Assembly: GCA_947495915.1 (NCBI GenBank)
Contig: CANMAW010000005.1
Coordinates: forward strand, 1-64,000
Length of the DNA stretch: 64,000 nt
Reading direction: 5' to 3'
DNA from: Maribacter algarum (ex Lu et al. 2025) (nom. illeg.)
GTDB taxonomy: Bacteria > Bacteroidota > Bacteroidia > Flavobacteriales > Flavobacteriaceae
The notes under the pieces are model-generated. The model had not been told where the DNA came from, did no database searches, and saw nothing but the letters and a program-made list of their open reading frames with translations. Below, one piece after another: positions 16,783-24,688 of the stretch. The translations under genes and the position numbers were made by a program. Numbering within the stretch: the stretch's first letter is position 1; every line of letters begins with the position of its first letter.

Positions 16783-17469
16783 ATGAATAGACTAACTCGA
16801 ATAACAGCAATTCTAATTCAATTACAATCTAAAAAAATTGTTACTGCAAGTGAAATAGCTGAAAGATTTGAAATTAGCTTAAGAACTGTTTACAGAGACA
16901 TTAAAACACTTCAAGATGCTGGAGTTCCGGTAGGTTCTGAAAACGGAGTTGGATATTTTATGGTGAATGGCTATTCATTACCACCAATAATGATTACTCA
17001 AGAAGAAGCAAATGCTCTAATTGTTTCGGAAAAATTAATTCTAAACCAAGGAGACACTTCCTTGATTAAAGATTTCAATTCCTTACTAATAAAAATAAAA
17101 TCGACTCTTAGGGCTTTTGAAAAAGAAGAAATTTCAAAACTGGAGAATAGGATAGAACCTTCAACAAAAAACAAAAAAAACACAAGTAATTGGTTGTCTT
17201 CAATACAAAAATCAATCACCCACTCCAATGTTATAAAAATCAATTACTTATCAATTTACAAGGATGAACATACAACTCGTGAAATTGAACCTCTTGCCAT
17301 TTATTTCACCGAGAGTTCTTGGGTTTTAGTTGCATTCTGTCGTTTACGAAACAACCTACGCGAATTTAGATTAGATAGAATTTCTACACTCTTTATTACC
17401 TCAGAAACGTTTGATTATCAACAAGATTTCTCATTAAATGATTATTTCAAGAAATTTATTGAAGTATAG
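16783..17469 (+). CDS. WYL-domain transcriptional regulator (YafY-like)
   Basis: A 228-residue regulator: N-terminal HTH_11-type DNA-binding domain (VTASEIAERFEISLRTVYRD, about 20-39), then a WYL domain from about 140 with INYLSIYKDEHTTREIEPLAIYF and WVLVAFCRLRNNLREFRLDR. WYL domains sense small ligands or nucleic acids. The two genes downstream in the unit are its likely targets. Confidence 0.9.
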   Translation: MNRLTRITAILIQLQSKKIVTASEIAERFEISLRTVYRDIKTLQDAGVPVGSENGVGYFMVNGYSLPPIMITQEEANALIVSEKLILNQGDTSLIKDFNSLLIKIKSTLRAFEKEEISKLENRIEPSTKNKKNTSNWLSSIQKSITHSNVIKINYLSIYKDEHTTREIEPLAIYFTESSWVLVAFCRLRNNLREFRLDRISTLFITSETFDYQQDFSLNDYFKKFIEV

Positions 17470-17481
17470 CTGACATAGGGT

Positions 17482-17507
17482 TGTCACTCCTCCCATTTAC
17501 ATTTGTC
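17482..17507 (+). promoter_or_regulatory. Promoter of the 17529 gene
   Basis: TACATTTG (17499-17506) is a good -7 box, with TTGTCACT at 17481 in the -33 position. The same stretch also reads TGTCACT-N15-TGTC, resembling the ECF41-type motif at 50565 but with one base less spacing, so the sigma factor is uncertain. Confidence 0.5.
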
Positions 17508-17528
17508 TCATAAACTTAAATATACCAA

Positions 17529-17918
17529 ATGAAGCATTTATTAATTGGTATTATAGCTGTCGCATTGTTTAGCTGTAATACCCAGAACAAAACAAGTATG
17601 AGCGAACAAAGTAAAAAGGTTGGAACAATTGAATTGGTTATTTTTGATACCTATCCTCAATATTCCAAAGCAGAAGTGATAGCAGCAGCAAAAGCCGTGA
17701 ATCCTGTTGCAGAAAAATTTGATGGCTACATTGGAAGAAAGCTAGCGGTAGACAAAAACGGTAAATGGACTGATATTGTTTATTGGACTGACCTGAAATC
17801 AGCTGAACATGCTGCACAAGAAATTTTGAAAAGTGAAACCTGTAAAAAATTCTTTGGAATGATAAATCAAGAAACTATGCAATTTATGCATCTTGATCCT
17901 GTAATGGATTCCAAATAA
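17529..17918 (+). CDS. Lipoprotein with dimeric alpha/beta-barrel domain
   Basis: A 129-residue protein with lipobox ALFSC (Cys about 16), so envelope-anchored. The mature part IELVIFDTYPQYSKAEVIAA, FDGYIGRKLAVDKNGKWTDIVYW and AAQEILKSE is a ferredoxin-like dimeric alpha/beta barrel (antibiotic-monooxygenase/DUF4286-like fold). No cofactor residues can be assigned. It is between a WYL regulator and a DUF6194-like gene. Confidence 0.7.
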   Translation: MKHLLIGIIAVALFSCNTQNKTSMSEQSKKVGTIELVIFDTYPQYSKAEVIAAAKAVNPVAEKFDGYIGRKLAVDKNGKWTDIVYWTDLKSAEHAAQEILKSETCKKFFGMINQETMQFMHLDPVMDSK

Positions 17919-17924
17919 AAAGGT

Positions 17925-18398
17925 ATGACTAAAAACGACATAATTAAAAGGGTTCAGGAAAAATTTGATGGTCTTGTCCTAAATAAAAATTGGGGAGAAA
18001 TAGGACTATTTTACAATCCAGAAAATAAACTAAGTAAGGGTATCTATCTATTGACATTCAAAGAAAAAGATGGTTTAAATGACAAAGCATCAAATACGGA
18101 TAGAAATGGCGTATTTAGGCTAAACGTTGGAATATCAAAAGATACCTTTTTTAGGTTGTTTGGAGAAAGACCCAAAAGACCAAAAGCAGGCCAAATAATT
18201 GATATGCCTTATGACTTTTCTGAACTTAATAAAATAATGCCTCATCCGATTTATGGTTGGATGAGTTGGATTTGTATTTTAAATCCGACAAGGGAAACTT
18301 TTGATAAATTATTCCCACTAATCGAAGAAGGATATTATTTAGCTTTGAAAAAATACGAAAAGAAAATAGAAGGGCTTAACAATTTAAATTTAAAATAG
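17925..18398 (+). CDS. DUF6194-like protein
   Basis: A 157-residue cytoplasmic protein. The segments FRLNVGISKDTFFRLFG, IDMPYDFSELNKIMPHPIYG and WMSWICILNPTRETFDKLFP are those I associate with the DUF6194 family, whose biochemical role is unknown. It starts 6 bp after the preceding stop and is probably co-transcribed. Its last residues (EGLNNLNLK) are encoded by the left part of the next attC-like site. Confidence 0.7.
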   Translation: MTKNDIIKRVQEKFDGLVLNKNWGEIGLFYNPENKLSKGIYLLTFKEKDGLNDKASNTDRNGVFRLNVGISKDTFFRLFGERPKRPKAGQIIDMPYDFSELNKIMPHPIYGWMSWICILNPTRETFDKLFPLIEEGYYLALKKYEKKIEGLNNLNLK

Positions 18399-18507
18399 CG
18401 GTTTAAGTGATAAAATGAAAGATAACGTATATAATTAAGTTCCGTTATAAACGAAAAAGTTAGAGAGAAAACCCCACTTCTTCTCATATACAAAAATGTT
18501 ACGTTCC
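18372..18507. repeat. attC-like intercassette site 13
   Basis: Left core GGGCTTAAC (18372-18380) within the end of the DUF6194 gene; interior AATAGCGGTTTAAGTGATAA is nearly identical to site 4 (type C). The right side CTCATATACAAAAATGTTACG carries core GTTACGTTCC (18498-18507). The matching end of the next unit is not found; the IS element has disrupted it. Confidence 0.65.
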
Positions 18508-18846
18508 TACGGATTTCCGCAAAGAGACGCATCCCAAGTAATCCATTACGTAAAAGACGGGCACAATGGAGGTTTTGCACTAAAAGCACCAACAACAACA
18601 GTTTATGATATTGTTGGCAAACCAGCAGATGATTTTGAAACCATTACTCGACGATATTTAAAAGACAATCCTATGGTAAAACAATCGCTTCTCAACAAGT
18701 TGCGAACTATGGGAATTATGATGAAAGCAATAACCACTACTAAATGGAATATGACCGAATTTGAAAAAAATCAAGGTTTTCCAATATTTAAAAATATGAT
18801 GCTATCAAATAACTCGGAGGAATGGAAATCGGAACATTTAATATAG
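18496..18846 (+). pseudogene. C-terminal fragment of an NmrA-like protein
   Basis: The 116-codon frame includes IVGKPADDFETITRRYL, the C-terminal motif of NmrA-like NAD(P)-binding proteins (compare VLGRPAKDFETFASE in the intact protein ending at 34014). The Rossmann domain with GGTGxxG is absent, and the frame starts directly at the right core of site 13. It is therefore a 5'-truncated remnant captured as a unit, not a functional enzyme. Confidence 0.6.
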
Positions 18847-18888
18847 TACGGAGAAAGTACGGGCGACAACAACATATTTAAAACATAG

Positions 18889-18906
18889 CTATTTCAGGAC
18901 AAGACA
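18889..18906. repeat. 18-nt repeat, copy 2
   Basis: CTATTTCAGGACAAGACA, identical to 59-76. It lies 17 bp left of the inverted repeat of the IS481-like element and may be the end of that or another insertion sequence. Confidence 0.5.
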
Positions 18907-18922
18907 CGATTTACAAACATCC

Positions 18923-19803
18923 TTTACAAAGTTATAGAAACATCGTTTACACTTTTTAAGTTGCATCTGGAACCAATATTCAGATGCTATGCCTCGGAAA
19001 GAACAGACGATTATGGAACAAAAAATTGAATTTATCTGTGAATGGCGAACTGGAAAATATGCCATCACAGAGCTTTGTAAATGTTTTGATATTTCAAGGC
19101 CAACGGCCTATAAAATCATCGCGCGATTCGAAAATGAGGGCTATGAAGGGCTAAAGGAACTATCTAGAAAACCTCGAAGGCCACACCCGAATACGACCAA
19201 CGAAAAAGTGGTAGAGCGCATCCTTTCCCTGAAAGAAAAACACAAGCTCTGGGGTGCTAAAAAATTACATACCCTATTGTATAAAGATTTCTCTGATGAT
19301 ATAATCACATCTGTCCTGACCGTAGACAACGTCCTTAAAAAACATGGTTTGGTGTCGCCTCAAAAACGACTTAGAAGAGTCAAGCCCATACCCCCCGTTT
19401 TTGACCTGAAAGCGCAACAATTACGTTTGAACAGCTTTGTAAAAGAATATAACAGCCTAAGACCTCATGAAGTATTGAACATGAAAACACCCGCCTCAGT
19501 ACATGAATTTTCAACAAGACCTTTCCCCGAAAGAATCCTAAACTTTGATTACGATGCCAAATGAAAGTCTTAAAAGTTACACAGAATGGAGCCATCAGAT
19601 GGAAGGCCTACAATTGGGTTTACCTTTCCGCTTCGCACCAAGGTAAACATATCGGAGCACTAGACATTGGTAATGGTATTTGGAGGGTGTTTTATAGAAA
19701 CGTATTTTTAGGATACTTTGATGAACATGTGATTAGAAAGAAAGAACAATCAATAAGGTTAGAAACTAACTTAGTGTAAACTCTAATCTATAACTTTTGT
19801 AAA
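18923..19803 (+). mobile_element. Degenerate IS481-like insertion sequence
   Basis: Imperfect inverted repeats bound the element: TTTACAAAGTTATAG.. to GTTTACACT at 18923-18953, and its reverse complement AGTGTAAAC..CTATAACTTTTGTAAA at 19773-19803. They enclose one broken transposase. At about 0.9 kb it is shorter than an intact IS481 element because the catalytic core has been deleted. Outer ends may reach slightly further, possibly to the 18-nt repeat at 18889. Confidence 0.7.
18989..19779 (+). pseudogene. IS481-like transposase with deleted DDE core
   Basis: The first frame (18989-19564) has the N-terminal HTH (ITELCKCFDISRPTAYKIIA, GLKELSRKPRRPH) and linker. After about residue 132 it jumps to the C-terminal end of the integrase core (FVKEYNSLRPHEVLNMKTPA). 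The roughly 150 residues that hold the D, D and E are missing although the frame is kept. A one-base slip then moves the C-terminal beta domain (NGAIRWKAYNWVYL, GNGIWRVFYRNVFLGYFDE) to a second frame starting at 19561. It cannot catalyse transposition. Confidence 0.8.
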
Positions 19804-19829
19804 CTATGTATATTAACGAACATTAATGA

Positions 19830-20609
19830 ATGAAATTAGAAAGCAATACTTTTTTAGGCAAAACATTCCAAAAATTTAATACTAACTACGGTACAATTTC
19901 ATTAGTTGATTATAAAAACCCCGTGTCAGAAAAATGGCATTATCATGAAAATATTCATCTTTCATTAATTCTCCAAGGCGGAAATTTAGAATCCAGAAAA
20001 AAGAATGACTTACAAGTGTCAACTGGGAAAATATTATTTTATAATGAAGGAGAATTACATTGCAATAAGCACACCATATTTCCTTCTAAGAATCTTAATA
20101 TAGAATTGAGCAATGATTTTTTTAAAAATAATGGAATAAAATTCGATGGTAAAGAACTATATAATGAAAACACCTTTTCTTCTTATTTAAAACTAGTTAA
20201 CATCTATCATGAATTGAGTTTTAATGATATATATACTTCCGATTCAATCCACAATATTTTATATGATTTGTTTGCTAATACATTAGAAAATAATAAACCA
20301 AGTTGGTTAAAAGATTTAACAGAAATTATAGAAGATCGTTGGAATGAGTTTATCCCTCTAAATGAATTAGCCTCTATTCTTAATGTGCATCCCGTTACTA
20401 TTTCGAAATATTTTAGAAAATACCTAAATGGCACGCTTGGAGATTATATGAGAATTGTAAAACTGAAGAGAGCGTTTAATTTCTTATTAAATTCGAAAAA
20501 ATCAATCACAGAGATTGCCTATATCTGTGGCTTTTCAGATCAAAGTCATATGACCAAAGTTTTTAAAATATATGTTGGCTTTACTCCAAAAGAAATAAGG
20601 CTACTATAA
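19830..20609 (+). CDS. AraC family transcriptional regulator
   Basis: A 259-residue AraC protein: N-terminal cupin with KWHYHENIHLSLILQGGNLE (about 32-51), and C-terminal HTH pair (LNELASILNVHPVTISKYFRK; SITEIAYICGFSDQSHMTKVF) ending VGFTPKEIR. It is followed 168 bp downstream by an S41 peptidase, repeating the gene order at 2187-4521. Its own unit boundaries are lost next to the IS element. Confidence 0.88.
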   Translation: MKLESNTFLGKTFQKFNTNYGTISLVDYKNPVSEKWHYHENIHLSLILQGGNLESRKKNDLQVSTGKILFYNEGELHCNKHTIFPSKNLNIELSNDFFKNNGIKFDGKELYNENTFSSYLKLVNIYHELSFNDIYTSDSIHNILYDLFANTLENNKPSWLKDLTEIIEDRWNEFIPLNELASILNVHPVTISKYFRKYLNGTLGDYMRIVKLKRAFNFLLNSKKSITEIAYICGFSDQSHMTKVFKIYVGFTPKEIRLL

Positions 20610-20777
20610 TATATTCTGGCTAATATCATACTATTTTTCAATGTTTAAACCCTATAATTTTACCATTAGTAATGTTACTATGTTTTAAGTTATTCATAGT
20701 AAAGTCTGTTTGCACAAAATACAGCTCAATAAAAAACAAAGTAGATTCTAGCCGTTAATCTAAAATCATCAGTTGAA

Positions 20778-21737
20778 ATGAAATCAAAACTAATTACCAT
20801 TGTGCTAATTCTTTTGGGCATTAACCTAAATGCGCAAGAGCTTAATAAAAAAAGGATCAAGGAAGTTATTGACAAAATTCCTGAATTAATTAAATCAAAT
20901 TACGTAAACCCAAAAAAAGGAAATCAAATTGCATTACAAATTCAAAAAGAAATAAATTCTGGCAAATATTACAAAATCAGACATCCAGACTCTTTGGCTA
21001 GTGTACTCACAAAAGATTTAAAAAGAATAAGTAACGATGGACATATGTATGTAAATCACTTAACTAAAAACGGTAAAGAAACAAAGGAAACCACTGATTG
21101 GGAAGCAGAAGAAAAAGCTCTAGAAATTAAGCTTAACTATGGTTTTACAGAAATTCAGATTTTTGAAGACAATACTGGGTATATTAAAATAGTAGAATTT
21201 ATGCACCCTAAACGTTCAATGCAAACCGCGGTAGCTGCAATGAAATTTGTAGAAAATACAGATAATCTAATTATTGATATTCGAGATAATGGTGGTGGAT
21301 ACCCAGGTATATTAGAGTACATCATGAATCATTACTTCGAAGGGGCGCCAACATTGCTATCTACAACCTATTTTTCTGATCCAAAAATAACTCCTTATAC
21401 CAATTACACGTCAGATTTAGTCTATGGAAAATTGAGAATAGGAAAGCCATTGTATATTTTAATAAACAAAAACACAGGTTCAGCATCTGAATATTTTGCG
21501 TATACTTTACAAGCTTTTGGAAAAGCAATACTTGTTGGAGAAACATCTGGAGGTTCTGCACATAATAATGATTACTTTTCGTTAAGTAAAGATTTTAGAA
21601 TTTCTATATCTACAGCTATGCCAATTAATGAGATTACTAAAACGAATTGGGAAGTAAAAGGTGTAGTACCTGATGTTAAAGTTAAAAGTGAAAATGCTAA
21701 GAAAAAAGCACTAGATATAATTTTGAAAAATAAATAA
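20778..21737 (+). CDS. Exported S41 family peptidase
   Basis: A 319-residue protein with a Sec signal peptide (GINLNAQ). An N-terminal helical segment of the IRBP-like S41 group comes first, then the protease domain with LIIDIRDNGGG (about 169-179) and nucleophile motif GSASE with Ser237, followed by VGETSGGSA. No PDZ domain. Substrate unknown. It follows an AraC regulator, and a left-half attC remnant follows its stop by 2 bp. Confidence 0.87.
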   Translation: MKSKLITIVLILLGINLNAQELNKKRIKEVIDKIPELIKSNYVNPKKGNQIALQIQKEINSGKYYKIRHPDSLASVLTKDLKRISNDGHMYVNHLTKNGKETKETTDWEAEEKALEIKLNYGFTEIQIFEDNTGYIKIVEFMHPKRSMQTAVAAMKFVENTDNLIIDIRDNGGGYPGILEYIMNHYFEGAPTLLSTTYFSDPKITPYTNYTSDLVYGKLRIGKPLYILINKNTGSASEYFAYTLQAFGKAILVGETSGGSAHNNDYFSLSKDFRISISTAMPINEITKTNWEVKGVVPDVKVKSENAKKKALDIILKNK

Positions 21738-21738
21738 C

Positions 21739-21760
21739 TGCTGCCATCAAAGTATATTAA
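21739..21760. repeat. Left half of an attC-like site (decayed)
   Basis: CTGCTGCCATCAAAGTATATT resembles the left halves GCCAACAATGTGTATAA and CAACAAAGTATAAAATT, with AAC changed to ATC. No hairpin or GTT right core follows before the HxlR gene. I read it as a decayed site. Confidence 0.4.
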
Positions 21761-21936
21761 TCGTTGGTTGATTAGAACTAACTTCAAGTGCGTTACAATT
21801 AGCAAACATTGTAGTGGTTTGAAAGGGAAGTGTTTAGAAATACCTGACGCTTCAACCGCTAACCTTCAACAACATGTTTGAAAATTCACCGTCAAAAATT
21901 AAATTCATTATTCTTTTTGGTAGCACAAACTTCACT

Positions 21937-22362
21937 CTATTTCCAATTTTCTAACTTATAGTCTTCAATTGTCTTTTTGATATAAGTTTCTTTATTATTT
22001 TTTACAATTTGAAGCGATTCACCAGAATATAATTCTGGATGAAATTCTCTAACGTGCTTATCGCTCCAAAGAGATAATTCTGCTATTATGGGCATTAGGT
22101 CTACACCCTTTTCGGTTAATGTATAAATATTGGTTTTCTTATTATCTGGCAATTTATCTTTTGTGATAATCTTAAACTCTTCGAGCATTTTTAATCTTGA
22201 AGACAATATGTTAGTAGCAATAGCTTCTTCACTCTCAATAAAATCTTTAAACGTTTTTTTTCCTTCAGTCAGCATTTGTTTAACAATAACCAAAGCCCAT
22301 TTATCGCCAATAACATCAAGCGCAACAGTTATAGGACAATTACATCTGAATTTATGATCCAT
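21937..22362 (-). CDS. HxlR family transcriptional regulator
   Basis: A 141-residue winged-helix regulator: CNCPITVALDVIGDKWALVIVKQML (about 7-31) with the conserved Cys of the redox/aldehyde-sensing group, and FKDFIESEEAIATNILSSRLKMLEE as the recognition region. The frame opens at TTG 22392, but the ATG at 22362 gives the normal family start. It is divergent from two SDR genes, its likely targets; a TTTTACTTGCA-type repeat occurs three times in the 150 bp between them. Confidence 0.9.
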   Translation of the reverse strand: MDHKFRCNCPITVALDVIGDKWALVIVKQMLTEGKKTFKDFIESEEAIATNILSSRLKMLEEFKIITKDKLPDNKKTNIYTLTEKGVDLMPIIAELSLWSDKHVREFHPELYSGESLQIVKNNKETYIKKTIEDYKLENWK

Positions 22363-22409
22363 TATATCTAATGTATTAATAATTGATTGCAAAGGTACAA
22401 TTTTTATTT

Positions 22410-22490
22410 TTTTACTTGCAAAATGAAATTAATTATATTTTTACTTGCATAGCAAAAGTAATGTATATATTTTTGCTTGCACTTTAAAAG
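22410..22490. promoter_or_regulatory. Repeated TTTTACTTGCA-like boxes between HxlR and SDR genes
   Basis: TTTTTTACTTGCAAAATG (about 22409), TTTTTACTTGCATAGCAAAAGTAATG (about 22439) and TTTTTGCTTGCACTTTAAAAGTAATA (about 22471) are spaced about 31 bp, three helical turns. Each has TACTTGCA or GCTTGCA, and the last two have a downstream AAAGTAAT able to pair with it. They are the natural operators for the divergent HxlR protein. Confidence 0.55.
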
Positions 22491-22518
22491 TAATAAATAA
22501 TATATAAAACAAATAAAA

Positions 22519-23388
22519 ATGAAAAATGTAATTATCACAGGAAGCAGTAACGGGTTCGGATACCTATCAGCAAAACTATTTGCAGACAACGGTTATAAGG
22601 TTTATGCAACAATGAGAAATCCTGACGGAAGCAATTCTGAAAAGAAATAAGAACTGGAAAATTATTCTTCAAATGTGAAAGTTGTAGCTATAGATGTTGC
22701 TAATGATGACTCCGTTTCAAAAGCAATGGACAGCATCATTAAAGAAGAAGGTACCATAGATGTTTTAATAAACAACGCTGGTATTATGCATTTAGGAATT
22801 GCAGAGGCGTTTAGTGTAGCCCAAGCAGATGACTTAATGAACATTAACTATTATGGTATTATTAGAACCTCTCAGGCTGTACTACCAACTATGCGTAAAG
22901 CTGGAAAAGGGTTAATAATTAATACAACATCTGCTTATGGTAGAGTACCTGCTCCGTTTGCAGCAACTTATAGCGCATCTAAAGCAGCTGTAGAAGCATA
23001 TACACAAAGTTTAAAATATGAATTGGCACCTACTGGAGTAGAATCTATTTTAGTAGAACCAGGACCATTTGCTACGAATTTAGGAAATTCATTTGTTCCA
23101 GAAGCTAGAACAGAAATTGTAGCGGAGAACCCAGAATTACAGAAGATTCTTGGCAGTATGGTTGAAGGATTTGGTGAGTTAATGCAGTCAGAAGATATTC
23201 CACAGCCTAGTATAGTTGCCGACGCTTATTTAAAACTGGCAGAAATGCCACAAGGCGCAAGACCAACACGTACAACCGTTGGATTACCATTTGGTGCAGA
23301 CAAGGTTAATGAACTAACGCAGTCTATACAAGATGAGTCTTTAAACAATTACAAATTAGAGTACTTATTAGAAACAAAAATCAAATAA
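22519..23388 (+). pseudogene. SDR family oxidoreductase with an internal TAA
   Basis: From the ATG at 22519 the frame reads KNVIITGSSNGFGYLSAKLF (cofactor motif TGxxxGxG), then meets an in-frame TAA at 22648-22650 after NSEKK. The same frame resumes as ELENYSSNVKVVAIDVAND and runs complete to 23388, with NNAG and the catalytic YSASKAAV. A single CAA-to-TAA or AAA-to-TAA change explains it. A restart at GTG 22675 would lack the cofactor motif, so the product is probably inactive. It is 1 bp before the next SDR gene. Confidence 0.8.
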
Positions 23389-23389
23389 A

Positions 23390-24130
23390 ATGAACAATAA
23401 TATAGCAGGCAAAGTAGTCGTCATTACAGGAGGAAGCAGCGGATTAGGAGAAGCTACAGCGCATTATTTGGCAGAAAAAGGAGCAAAAGTAGTATTAGGT
23501 GCTCGTAGAGTAGAAAAATTAGAAAAAGTGGCTACCGAAATTAAAAAAAAAGGAGGTGCTGTTGAAATTTTAAGAACCGATGTTACCAATGCCGATGATG
23601 TAAAAGCTTTGGTAAAAAAAGCCATTGACAGTTTTGGCAAAATTGATGTTATGGTCAATAATGCCGGTATTATGCCTTTAGCACCATTAAGTGCTTTAAA
23701 AGTTAACGAATGGGACAGTATGATCGATGTTAACATAAAAGGTGTGCTATACGGTATTGCTGCAGCCTTGCCAGAATTTGAAAAACAAAAATCGGGTCAC
23801 TTTATTAATCTAGCATCTGTTGCGGGATTAAAAGTTAGTCCAGGCGGAGCAGGGTATAGCGGTACTAAATACGCAGTACGTGCCATAAGTGAAGGATTAA
23901 GGCAAGAGGTTGGTAAAGATATTAGAACCACTATTCTTTCACCGGGTTTAATAGATTCTGAACTACAACTAGGAAGCTCAGATGAGGGAACTTCGCAATT
24001 TATACAACAAGTTTACAAAGATGCTATTCCTGCAATTTCCATTGCAAAAGCTGTTGCTTACGCTATTGAACAACCTGCAGATGTAGATATTAACGAACTG
24101 GTAATTCGTCCTACGATACAAGAATTTTAA
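23390..24130 (+). CDS. SDR family NAD(P)-dependent oxidoreductase
   Basis: A 246-residue classical short-chain dehydrogenase: TGGSSGLG (13-20) for the cofactor, NNAG (90-93), catalytic Ser143, Tyr156 and Lys160 (YSGTK). The Arg-rich ARR after the second strand (38-40) favours NADP(H). It follows the broken SDR gene in an operon divergent from the HxlR regulator and precedes a SnoaL-like gene. Confidence 0.92.
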   Translation: MNNNIAGKVVVITGGSSGLGEATAHYLAEKGAKVVLGARRVEKLEKVATEIKKKGGAVEILRTDVTNADDVKALVKKAIDSFGKIDVMVNNAGIMPLAPLSALKVNEWDSMIDVNIKGVLYGIAAALPEFEKQKSGHFINLASVAGLKVSPGGAGYSGTKYAVRAISEGLRQEVGKDIRTTILSPGLIDSELQLGSSDEGTSQFIQQVYKDAIPAISIAKAVAYAIEQPADVDINELVIRPTIQEF

Positions 24131-24148
24131 AAATTAAATAAGAATAAA

Positions 24149-24514
24149 ATGGAAGATTTTAAAAAAATATGGAATAACTGGTGTGAAAGTTGGACTATCA
24201 CTAATAACACGGAAAGAGAACAAGAGTTACAGAAATTTATAGCTGAAGATTTTAAATATACAGATCCACTTCTTTCAGTTAATGGTCGTGTACAAATATC
24301 GAATTATATCGGTCAGTTTCAAGAGCAATTTCCGGGTACAACATTTGTTCCAACAAAAATAACTTCTCATCACGATAGATATCTAATAAAATGGGATATG
24401 CTAAACGAAAAGAATGAAGTTGTTGATGATGTAACGAGTTTTGCATTAGTTGAAGACAATAGATTAAAAGACATTACTGGATTCTTTGATGTAGAAAATT
24501 ATCCTAATTTATAA
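24149..24514 (+). CDS. SnoaL/NTF2-like protein
   Basis: A 121-residue NTF2-like fold protein: an N-terminal helix (WNNWCESWTITNNTEREQEL), IAEDFKYTDPLLSVNGRVQI (about 29-48), then strands with RYLIKWDMLNE and a final GFFDVENYP. Family members are small enzymes or binding proteins with a conical pocket. It is the third gene of the HxlR-divergent operon. Substrate unknown. Confidence 0.8.
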   Translation: MEDFKKIWNNWCESWTITNNTEREQELQKFIAEDFKYTDPLLSVNGRVQISNYIGQFQEQFPGTTFVPTKITSHHDRYLIKWDMLNEKNEVVDDVTSFALVEDNRLKDITGFFDVENYPNL

Positions 24515-24603
24515 TTCAGTCTTTTAACAAATTAATGTTATTTCGAAAATCACAGTAGTATATTTCATTATTATTGTGATTTTTTATTGACCAAATAATT
24601 AAA

Positions 24604-24628
24604 AGCCAGTTGCCAACAACGTATGCAT
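24604..24628. repeat. Left half of an attC-like site
   Basis: GCCAGTTGCCAACAACGTATG matches the left halves at 9717 and 6888. A CATAGACTACC follows about 12 bp later, but the hairpin and a clear GTT right core are missing, as if the interior was deleted. Confidence 0.45.
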
Positions 24629-24688
24629 TCATAGACTACCTTAACCTGTACCTGGATTCAAAACATTTTCTTATCAAAAAACAATTTT

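Noticed and set aside
17468-17480. TAGCTGACA after the WYL gene as the end of the unit starting at 12757 (GTTGTGTGTCAGCTATC)
   Set aside because: The match covers only nine bases, lacks the AAC core and is not followed by a hairpin; the weaker match at 14148 is in the right place.
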